From an uncultured Limnohabitans sp. (lineage in GTDB: Bacteria > Pseudomonadota > Gammaproteobacteria > Burkholderiales > Burkholderiaceae_C), in contig CALEYZ010000190.1 of assembly GCA_937928195.1 (NCBI GenBank), forward strand, positions 1 to 11,786: a stretch of DNA of 11,786 nucleotides, given 5' to 3'. The translations under genes and the position numbers were made by a program. Under the pieces are notes generated by a model. The model was not told where the DNA came from. It ran no database searches and saw only the letters and a program-made list of their open reading frames with translations. Positions 6,917 to 11,786 of the stretch are shown here, one piece after another. The stretch's first letter is position 1; each line of letters starts with the position of its first letter.

Positions 6917-8428
6917 TTAAGCGGCCCAAGCCATGGTGCCGTTTTCAGCCTTCAGCTTGGCCAGCTTGTAGCGCAAGGTGCGTGGGCTGATGCCCAACTT
7001 GGCAGCTGCTTCCATGCGGCTTTCGGTGGTTTGAATGGCGGCCAAAATCATTTGGTGCTCGCTGGTCTTCACGGCTTCTTGCAAATTGGACGCAATGACC
7101 GCGCTGTCTTCTGTGGCACTGGTATCGGGGTAGCGCAAAGCCTCGGTGGGCATGTTGAAGCTGGCCACCGGTGCGGGTGGTGCAACAGGCGTTGCCACCA
7201 ACTCTTGTGCCAAGTGCAACTGCATGTCGGCTGCATCGTCAAACATCAGGTGATGCGCTTCAATGTGTTGGTCGGTGCACAACACCACCGCGCGCTGCAC
7301 CACGTTTTCAAGCTCACGCACATTGCCTGGCCATGGATATGCCAAGAGCTGTGCTTGTGCGTCGTCGCTCAAAGTGAACTCTTGTGCATTGGGTGCGTGG
7401 CGCAACAACAAGCTGGCCACCAGAGGCAAGATGTCGCCACGGCGCTCACGCAGCGGTGGCACGCGCAGTTTGAATGTGCTGATGCGGAAATACAAATCTT
7501 CACGGAACTGGCGCTCGGCAATGGCCACGCGCAAGTCTTTGTTGGTAGCGGCAATCACACGCACATCCAAAGCCACTTGTCGCTCGGAACCCAAACGTGT
7601 GAGCAAACGCTCTTGCAACACGCGCAGCAACTTGGCTTGCAAGTGCAAAGGCATTTCGCCAATCTCATCCAAGAACAAAGTGCCGCCTTGGGCTTGTTCA
7701 AACAAACCTTTGAATTCTTTTTGTGCGCCCGTGAACGCGCCTTTTTCGTGGCCGAACAACATGTCGTCAATCAATTGCTCTGGCAAGGCTGCGCAGTTCA
7801 AACCGACGAAGGGGCCACGTGCACGTTTAGAAGACTCGTGCAACACACGCGCCAAAATTTCTTTACCAGCACCTGTGGGGCCTTCAATGAGGGCCGTGAC
7901 GTTGGCTTGCGCCACGCGTTGGGCCAGGGCCAATAAGTGACGGCTAACGGGGTCTACGTACACCACACTCTTTTGCGGGGCTGCAGCTGCCACCACTTCA
8001 GAAGGCGGCGCCATGCGTGCCACCATGGACGCAGCGGAAGAAGACAAACGCAAAGCTTGAATGGCCTGATGCGCCATTTGCCATGAAGCTGCAGACCAAT
8101 CGTCTGTGGCCAACACATGCGCGGCACCTTGGCGCATGGCTTGTACGGCCAGCTCTAAGTGGCGACGGTCTACGCGGCAGACCATGGGCACAGAAACGCC
8201 AGCACGCAACATGAGCGTTTGACAGCTCTTGAGCAAATCCAAAGTGGTGTCGTGTCGAATGACAAGGGCCATGGTTTGACCATGGCTGAGAGCCGACTGA
8301 AGTTCGTCAAGCGTGTTAATGCAGCGGATTGCCAAACCCGCGTCGGTTAACTGGGCGTGCTCAGGCGCGTCGAGAGGCTGGACGGGGTCCAGCCACAGAA
8401 CTTGTTGCGCAGTATGTAAAGAGCTCAT
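6917..8428 (-). CDS. flrC: FlrC/FleR-type sigma-54-dependent flagellar regulator with degenerate receiver
   Basis: This bacterial enhancer-binding protein should activate sigma-54 RNA polymerase at flagellar promoters. With the ATG at 8428 it has 503 residues. Residues 1 to about 125 have the outline of a receiver domain but lack its key residues: the phosphoacceptor position reads R-H (about 58-59) and the conserved Lys is Thr108. The AAA+ domain is intact, with Walker A GPTGAGKE (183-190), the sigma-54-contacting GAFTGA (230-235), Walker B GGTLFLDEIGEM (248-259), arginine-finger region FREDLYFR (308-315) and GNVRELENVV (368-377). A Fis-type helix-turn-helix at the C-terminus ends in GISPRTLRYKLAKL, typical of FleR/FlrC. 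The frame reaches 8452, but that ATG would lie only about seven bases from the predicted transcription start, so 8428 is preferred; its ribosome binding site is weak. No sensor kinase gene is adjacent. The regulator heads the fliEFGHIJ operon. Confidence 0.93.
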   Translation of the reverse strand: MSSLHTAQQVLWLDPVQPLDAPEHAQLTDAGLAIRCINTLDELQSALSHGQTMALVIRHDTTLDLLKSCQTLMLRAGVSVPMVCRVDRRHLELAVQAMRQGAAHVLATDDWSAASWQMAHQAIQALRLSSSAASMVARMAPPSEVVAAAAPQKSVVYVDPVSRHLLALAQRVAQANVTALIEGPTGAGKEILARVLHESSKRARGPFVGLNCAALPEQLIDDMLFGHEKGAFTGAQKEFKGLFEQAQGGTLFLDEIGEMPLHLQAKLLRVLQERLLTRLGSERQVALDVRVIAATNKDLRVAIAERQFREDLYFRISTFKLRVPPLRERRGDILPLVASLLLRHAPNAQEFTLSDDAQAQLLAYPWPGNVRELENVVQRAVVLCTDQHIEAHHLMFDDAADMQLHLAQELVATPVAPPAPVASFNMPTEALRYPDTSATEDSAVIASNLQEAVKTSEHQMILAAIQTTESRMEAAAKLGISPRTLRYKLAKLKAENGTMAWAA

Positions 8429-8469
8429 TGCTTTCTGGTGCCTCATGTGCATAGGAATGCATGAGTAGT

Positions 8470-8485
8470 AGCAATGGCCGTGCCA
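8470..8485 (-). promoter_or_regulatory. Sigma-54 promoter of the flrC-fliEFGHIJ operon
   Basis: The minus strand reads TGGCACGGCCATTGCT, which matches the sigma-54 consensus TGGCACG-N4-TTGCW at every fixed position, with exactly 12 bases between the GG (-24) and GC (-12) pairs. Transcription should begin near 8459, about 31 bases before the preferred flrC start. It lies in the noncoding gap after fliC and points at flrC. Confidence 0.88.
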
Positions 8486-8490
8486 TGTTA

Positions 8491-8503
8491 AATTGAATAC
8501 TTA
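8491..8503 (+). promoter_or_regulatory. Weak IHF-like site between activator site and promoter
   Basis: AATTGAATACTTA fits WATCAANNNNTTR at 7 of 9 fixed positions. It lies in an AT-rich stretch between the activator site and the -24 element, where DNA bending is often needed at sigma-54 promoters. The same bases lie within a GTTAA-N9-TTAAC inverted repeat (8487-8505), so another protein could bind here. The match is too weak to be certain. Confidence 0.25.
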
Positions 8504-8526
8504 ACGCCTCAATAAAGACGTCGTTT

Positions 8527-8542
8527 TGTCAATTTACCGACA
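8527..8542. promoter_or_regulatory. FleQ/FlrA-like upstream activator site
   Basis: The sequence TGTCAATTTACCGACA is an inverted repeat (TGTC-N8-GACA). Its inner 14 bases match 10 of the 12 fixed positions of the FleQ consensus GTCAATNNATTGAC as I remember it. It is centred about 75 bases upstream of the predicted flrC transcription start, a usual place for an enhancer-binding protein. Assigning it to a FleQ/FlrA-type regulator is inference; no such gene is in the window. Confidence 0.5.
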
Positions 8543-8562
8543 GCGCGCAGAAGCCTGCGCGC
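8543..8562 (-). other. GC-rich hairpin in the fliC-flrC gap
   Basis: GCGCGCAG and CTGCGCGC form an 8-base-pair stem with a four-base loop. No T run follows on either strand, so it is not a standard intrinsic terminator. It lies about 70 bases after the fliC stop, on the fliC transcript if transcription continues, and may protect the message end or assist termination. Confidence 0.5.
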
Positions 8563-8579
8563 ATGCGAAAGCCAGCGCT

Positions 8580-8599
8580 TGAAACCCCAGAGGATTTCA
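8580..8599 (-). other. Second hairpin downstream of fliC
   Basis: On the minus strand TGAAATCC and GGGTTTCA pair over eight positions, including one T-G pair, around a four-base loop. It lies about 33 bases after the fliC stop and 17 bases before the GC-rich hairpin. No T run follows. The two stems in tandem may mark the 3' end of the fliC message. Confidence 0.4.
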
Positions 8600-8632
8600 G
8601 GCACCAGCGTTTCCGCTAACTTAAAGAGGGGC

Positions 8633-10957
8633 TTAGCCCTGCAACAGTTTGAGCACCGTCTGCTGCGACGTATTGGCTTGTGCCAACACCGCAGTAGCGG
8701 CCTGCTGCATGATTTGTGTACGGGCCAACTCGGTAGAGGCTTTGGCGTAATCGGCATCTTGAATTTGACTGCGAGATGCTTCAGAGTTCATCACCACATT
8801 GGTCAAGTTGTCGATCACGTGCTCCAAACGGTTCATCACCGCACCCATGGTGGCGCGCGTGGCCGCAATACGGTCCAGTGATTTGTTCACGTTCATGATC
8901 ACATCATTGGCGGAGTTGACCGTGAGCAAATTCGTAGGTGCTCGGTCACTGGTGATGGGACCAGTGATGTCGCCGTTTTTACCGAAGTCCGCCAGATCGA
9001 TGGAGATCAGTTGGTTGGCAGCAGGGCCCACTTGGAAGTTCAATCGACCAATGTTTTTAGGGTTGATGGTTTCGGCTTCAAATCCCAAAGCAGTGAAGTT
9101 TGCGTAAGTAGGATCTGCCGCTGGTGCGCTTGCTGTTGCGTATGCTTTTGCACCTGGTTTGACGGTGAATGTTGAATTTGAATTCAAGGTCACCGTTCCG
9201 TAAACTGTTGATGCAGGTACGGTTGTACCGGCTGTCGTTGTAATTGCTGAAGCAGCCACAACACCACTGACGGCAATGTCGGCGACTTCGGTGTTGGCGG
9301 TTGTCGATGTGGCGGTTACTGATCCAGATGCGGATGCCGCACCTGTTGAAAATCCTGCCGTAAAGGTTCCGGTGAATTTTCCATAATTCGCGGCAATTGG
9401 ATTAGCAAGAGTCACAGCAGATGATGTTGTACCCGAAGCAATGTTTGCAAATGCACCTGCCACTTCATTCGCGGTCATATTCACTCTGGCCGTAAATGTA
9501 AGCCCGTTCACGGTTACAAATTCGTTGGGATTGAGGGCTTTAAATGCGACGACACTTGATTCTGTCACCGTGGGTGACGATGTTGAATCACCCTGAGTGG
9601 TTGTTACAGTTGGGATGGTATTACCACTGACAATGTTGCCTACATTGCCCTTGCTGACAGCTGTTGCTGTGACATGGTTGGTGCTGGCGCCACCTGTTGA
9701 AAAGCCTTCTGCAAATACACCACTGTAGCTACCTTTGGTGACCGCTGTAGGATTGGCCGCAGCCGCTGCCAATGCAGTCGTTCCTGATTTTAGATTAGCA
9801 AATGCCGAGGCCAATTCATTAGCGTTCGTTGACCCAGTTGAGGTAAAAGTGAGTCCGTTAAGTGTGAATCCCTGACCAGCAGTTAATGATGGGAAAGTGA
9901 TCGCATTGCTTTCATTGGATCCAAAATTACTTGCTGCACTGCCAGATACTCCCGTCACGCCCAAAGGATTTGAGGGAGGTGTCGTGTCGAGTCCTAAACC
10001 AAAGTCTGAACCTTGCACAGATGTAGAGTCATACCAAACAGACAAATTTCTGCCGTCTGGCGTCGTCAATGTCAGTCCACCTGTGCCGCTGTCGCCAGCG
10101 ACAACGCCGTGCACTGCAGATCCAGCATTGATACTTTCCATGACATATTGACGTCGCTCGCTGAGCGTGTGCTTGGCTGAAAGACTGAGTGATACTTTCT
10201 CGCCATTGACATACAAATCGGTTTGAATCGATGTGCTGCCCACAGTTGTTTTTGTGGCACCAATCGTCGCCGCACCTGCAACGGCGCTAACACCTGTTAA
10301 GCCGACTTGCGAGTTGATTGCAGCAGCAATCGCAATGGCACTGCCCGCATTGGTACTACCAGCGGCCAATGTGTTGCTTTTAGGATCTGACGCGGCAGTC
10401 GATGCTGGAATTGCAAAAGATCCTTTGTCGGTTTGAATCTCAAGGTCGCCAGTTTCTAAAACCTTGCCACTGGCTGTTCCAAGTACGCCAGCACGCTCTG
10501 CTGTATTGGTCGTTGGTGTGCCCACAGGCAAGCCAGCTTTACCGTTCAAAATAGGAAAGCCATTCCACTCGTGCATTTCAGACACACGCACAATCTCTTG
10601 CTTGAGCTGCTGGAACTCTTGGTCCAAGTAGCTGCGCTGATCGCTTGAATAAGTGGAATTGGCAGACTGTACAGCCAATTCACTCATGCGTTGCAGCATG
10701 TTGGTGATCTCTTGCGTGGCACCCTCAGCCGTTTGAATCATGGAGATCGCATCACCGGCATTGCGAATAGACTGGTTCAAGCCTTGGATGTTTTGTGTCA
10801 TCCGAGCGGCAATGGCCAATCCAGCAGCATCATCTTTGGATGAGTTGATGCGCTTGCCAGTTGAAAGCTGTTGCATGGCCACTTCACTCGCGCGATTCGA
10901 GTTTTTAAGGGCGGCCTGCGTATACAAGGCTTTAACGTTGGTGTTAATGACGGTCAT
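8633..10957 (-). CDS. fliC: Flagellin FliC, enlarged with two internal repeats
   Basis: This is the filament protein, exported by the flagellar type III system and polymerised outside the cell. At 774 residues it is far larger than the usual 270-500. The conserved ends are complete: MTVINTNVKALYTQ at the N-terminus, with QRMSELAVQ (89-97) in the region known in other flagellins for TLR5 recognition, and a C-terminus ending ANTSQQTVLKLLQG. No cysteine is present. Flagellin IN-like segments occur near 211-226 and 272-287. The surface-exposed middle holds two related units, at 352-446 and 469-565, offset by 117 residues and sharing NGLTFT, AFAN, SGTT and GFSTG. The ATG follows AGGAGA by five bases. 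The middle reads more AT-rich than the neighbours. I find no clear sigma-28 or correctly spaced sigma-54 promoter in the 97-base gap upstream, so transcription may come from the TPR gene's promoter. Confidence 0.97.
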   Translation of the reverse strand: MTVINTNVKALYTQAALKNSNRASEVAMQQLSTGKRINSSKDDAAGLAIAARMTQNIQGLNQSIRNAGDAISMIQTAEGATQEITNMLQRMSELAVQSANSTYSSDQRSYLDQEFQQLKQEIVRVSEMHEWNGFPILNGKAGLPVGTPTTNTAERAGVLGTASGKVLETGDLEIQTDKGSFAIPASTAASDPKSNTLAAGSTNAGSAIAIAAAINSQVGLTGVSAVAGAATIGATKTTVGSTSIQTDLYVNGEKVSLSLSAKHTLSERRQYVMESINAGSAVHGVVAGDSGTGGLTLTTPDGRNLSVWYDSTSVQGSDFGLGLDTTPPSNPLGVTGVSGSAASNFGSNESNAITFPSLTAGQGFTLNGLTFTSTGSTNANELASAFANLKSGTTALAAAAANPTAVTKGSYSGVFAEGFSTGGASTNHVTATAVSKGNVGNIVSGNTIPTVTTTQGDSTSSPTVTESSVVAFKALNPNEFVTVNGLTFTARVNMTANEVAGAFANIASGTTSSAVTLANPIAANYGKFTGTFTAGFSTGAASASGSVTATSTTANTEVADIAVSGVVAASAITTTAGTTVPASTVYGTVTLNSNSTFTVKPGAKAYATASAPAADPTYANFTALGFEAETINPKNIGRLNFQVGPAANQLISIDLADFGKNGDITGPITSDRAPTNLLTVNSANDVIMNVNKSLDRIAATRATMGAVMNRLEHVIDNLTNVVMNSEASRSQIQDADYAKASTELARTQIMQQAATAVLAQANTSQQTVLKLLQG
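9263..9553 (-). repeat. Internal flagellin repeat, copy 2
   Basis: This encodes fliC residues 469-565. It shares with copy 1, in the same order, VNGLTFT/LNGLTFT, a Thr-Ala/Asn-Glu step, AFAN, SGTT, an A-NP step, G-(Y/F)-(S/T)-G, GFSTG and V-TAT. The copies are divergent, at roughly 40-45 percent identity by eye, which suggests an old duplication or two separate acquisitions. Confidence 0.8.
9620..9904 (-). repeat. Internal flagellin repeat, copy 1
   Basis: This encodes fliC residues 352-446. Its NGLTF motif (367-371) lies exactly 117 residues before that of copy 2 (484-488). On the DNA the strand around CCTGTTGAAAA is kept in both copies. Its composition of Thr, Ser, Gly, Ala and Asn fits a beta-rich, surface-exposed domain. 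Confidence 0.8.
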
Positions 10958-10980
10958 GAGAATCTCCTAAGGGGGCGAGT

Positions 10981-10994
10981 GGCAAGGTATTGCG
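10981..10994. promoter_or_regulatory. Imperfect GGCA-N6-TGCG site before fliC
   Basis: GGCAAGGTATTGCG has the same layout as the stronger GGCAAC/GTTGCC palindrome 28 bases away, with one mismatch in the last arm base. It lies in the fliC leader, 24-37 bases before the ATG. If the palindrome is an activator site, this is a candidate second, weaker site. Confidence 0.35.
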
Positions 10995-11008
10995 TTAGAT
11001 TGCTGTGT

Positions 11009-11022
11009 GGCAACACGTTGCC
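11009..11022. promoter_or_regulatory. GGCAAC-N2-GTTGCC palindrome upstream of fliC
   Basis: GGCAACACGTTGCC is a six-base perfect inverted repeat about the two central bases. A related site with similar flanks lies upstream of the TPR gene's sigma-54 promoter (11655-11668). The GG-to-GC spacing is 11, one short of a sigma-54 promoter, so it is more likely a protein-binding site. The FlrC-like regulator is a reasonable candidate binder, by inference. Confidence 0.5.
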
Positions 11023-11055
11023 GCTTTGATTGCCGTTAGTTCAATTACTAATAAA

Positions 11056-11523
11056 TTAGTTGGTTAAATTGGATGCAGGCATGGCATCCTGAACTGCGGC
11101 CATTGCATTGCGTTCTTGAATCAAGGTGGCATCGTTGGGCCACTTCTGGAGAGCCGTCTCCAGCACTTGGTGTGCTTCGGCCACATCCAGGTTGCAGGCC
11201 AATGCACGTGCCAACATTTGGTACGTCATGGGCTGAACACGGTTGTTTTGAATAGAGACCAGGTCTTGCAAAATTTCTACAGCAAGTGGCCAGTCTTCAC
11301 GGGTAATGGCCAGGAGGCCAGAAATTGCCAGGATGTCTTCACTCAATGGGTACAGAGCCAAACCAGCTTCGGCCAAAGCTTGCGCCAGGTCGGGTTGGTC
11401 TTGAGATACGAGGTATTGAATGCCCAGGCGGAAATCCACTGGTGTAAAGCGTGAAACTTCTTTGAGGTTCAAAGATTGTTCTGCGACCAAGTGTTGCATG
11501 GCCTGTTGTAATTCAATGTGCAT
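11056..11523 (-). CDS. TPR-like protein of unknown function between flagellin genes
   Basis: This 155-residue cytoplasmic protein has no signal peptide or membrane segment. Residues 28-130 read as about three helix-turn-helix units of tetratricopeptide type, with positions such as ALAEAGLALYP (49-59), DWPLAVEILQDLV (77-89) and AEAHQVLETALQKWP (115-129). I do not recognise a specific family. Type III secretion class II chaperones of the SycD/LcrH group and HrpB1-like proteins have the same general make-up. The frame extends to 11628, but the ATG at 11523 has AGGAG six bases upstream, and the longer start would lie upstream of the predicted transcription start at about 11587. A sigma-54 promoter of its own and its place just before fliC suggest a role in filament assembly or flagellin handling; that is inference. 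No fliS or fliT is visible nearby. Confidence 0.82.
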   Translation of the reverse strand: MHIELQQAMQHLVAEQSLNLKEVSRFTPVDFRLGIQYLVSQDQPDLAQALAEAGLALYPLSEDILAISGLLAITREDWPLAVEILQDLVSIQNNRVQPMTYQMLARALACNLDVAEAHQVLETALQKWPNDATLIQERNAMAAVQDAMPASNLTN

Positions 11524-11597
11524 GTCTAGCTCCTGTAGTGAATGAACACCAGCAAATTGAATGAAATCAACGCTACTGATGCGAATGCAGGGTATGG

Positions 11598-11613
11598 AGC
11601 AAGAGGTGTGCCA
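11598..11613 (-). promoter_or_regulatory. Sigma-54 promoter of the TPR gene, possibly also fliC
   Basis: The minus strand reads TGGCACACCTCTTGCT, with full -24 TGGCAC and -12 TTGCT elements at the exact 12-base GG-to-GC spacing. Transcription should begin near 11587, giving a 64-base leader before the TPR ATG. No terminator is visible between the TPR gene and fliC, so this promoter may also feed the flagellin gene. Confidence 0.85.
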
Positions 11614-11654
11614 GCTTTTCTTTGCCACTTTGTGTCAAAAGCCTGACGGGAAGT

Positions 11655-11668
11655 GGCAGTACGTTGCC
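11655..11668. promoter_or_regulatory. GGCA-N6-TGCC site upstream of the TPR gene promoter
   Basis: GGCAGTACGTTGCC has four-base arms and shares TGGCA, ACGTTGCCG and a following pyrimidine-rich flank with the palindrome before fliC. It is centred about 75 bases upstream of the predicted transcription start, where an enhancer-binding protein would sit. Extra half-sites occur at 11623-11628 (TGCCAC) and 11683-11689 (AGTGGCA on the plus strand). Confidence 0.5.
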
Positions 11669-11692
11669 GTTTCAGCTGAAAAAGTGGCAAAA

Positions 11693-11724
11693 AAAAGCCA
11701 CTGGCTGTGATGCCAGTGGCTTTT
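11693..11724 (-). terminator. Intrinsic terminator of the upstream (flagellin-like) gene
   Basis: AAAAGCCACTGGC and GCCAGTGGCTTTT pair over 13 bases around a six-base loop. On the minus strand the stem ends in a run of eight T (11696-11689). It begins 46 bases after the nearest upstream stop codon and separates that gene from the TPR gene, so the TPR gene needs its own promoter. Confidence 0.92.
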
Positions 11725-11769
11725 CGAGGGGCTTGGTTAGTTAAACCAAGTGATTCTTTAGGGGTTAGC

Positions 11770-11786
11770 TTACTTGAGCAAAGCCA
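11770..11786 (-). CDS. 3' end of an upstream gene, possibly a second flagellin (partial)
   Basis: On the minus strand one frame ends A-L-L-K-stop (TAA at 11772-11770), just before the intrinsic terminator. A Leu-Leu ending followed by one or two residues is common at flagellin C-termini, and fliC here ends K-L-L-Q-G. Another frame would end F-A-Q-V-S-stop at 11765. With so few codons the flagellin assignment is only a suggestion from the ending and the neighbourhood. A short 7-base stem (11732-11738 with 11744-11750) lies between the stop and the terminator. Confidence 0.4.

Noticed and set aside
6908..7936. Long plus-strand open frame (342 codons) opposite the flrC-type gene
   Set aside because: It is antisense to a clear AAA+ regulator, with a His/Gln/Cys-rich product showing no domain; it is a by-product of the codon use of the real gene.
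8429..8452. Longer starts for the flrC-type gene at 8452 and 8446
   Set aside because: They would leave only about 7 or 13 bases after the predicted transcription start with no ribosome binding site; the choice of 8428 remains uncertain because its own site is weak.
8543..8562. Intrinsic terminator for fliC
   Set aside because: The stem is strong but no T run follows on the minus strand.
11009..11022. Sigma-54 promoter reading of GGCAACGTGTTGCC before fliC
   Set aside because: The GG-to-GC distance is 11, one base short of the strict spacing, and the first base is not TGGCAC; a binding palindrome explains it better.
11524..11628. Longer start for the TPR gene adding 35 residues
   Set aside because: It would begin upstream of the predicted sigma-54 transcription start and cover the promoter; the ATG at 11523 has a good AGGAG site.

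Overview
The window is a flagellar gene block in which every supported gene lies on the minus strand. The protein families are proteobacterial. The flagellin ends and the FleR/FlrC-type regulator suggest a betaproteobacterium of the order Burkholderiales, perhaps a freshwater Comamonadaceae relative; this assignment is from memory of the families, not from a search.

In the direction of transcription (high to low coordinates), the window opens with the last codons of an upstream gene, probably a second flagellin, and its intrinsic terminator (11693-11724). Next come a sigma-54 promoter (11598-11613), a small TPR-like protein of unknown function (11056-11523), and a large 774-residue flagellin, fliC (8633-10957), with two internal repeats. 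A 204-base gap follows, holding two hairpins, a FleQ/FlrA-like inverted repeat and a near-perfect sigma-54 promoter (8470-8485).

That promoter appears to drive one long operon: a FlrC/FleR-type sigma-54 activator with a degenerate receiver domain, then fliE, fliF, fliG, fliH, fliI, fliJ, a methyltransferase-like gene, and the first five codons of another gene at the left edge. From fliG onward the junctions overlap by 4 or 8 bases, so the downstream genes look translationally coupled. fliH appears to use a TTG start set by a strong GGAGG sequence.

Together the genes encode the rod-MS ring adaptor (FliE), the MS ring (FliF), the rotor switch ring (FliG), the export ATPase complex (FliH, FliI, FliJ) and the filament (FliC). 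The regulatory sites suggest a sigma-54 cascade. A FleQ/FlrA-like master activator would turn on the flrC-led operon, and the FlrC-like protein would then act at later sigma-54 promoters, possibly through GGCA-N6-TGCC palindromes near the TPR gene and fliC. The least explained parts are the TPR gene between two flagellin genes, the repeats inside the flagellin, the kinase-less regulator with a broken receiver, and the methyltransferase-like gene after fliJ. I saw no tRNA, rRNA, CRISPR array or insertion sequence.
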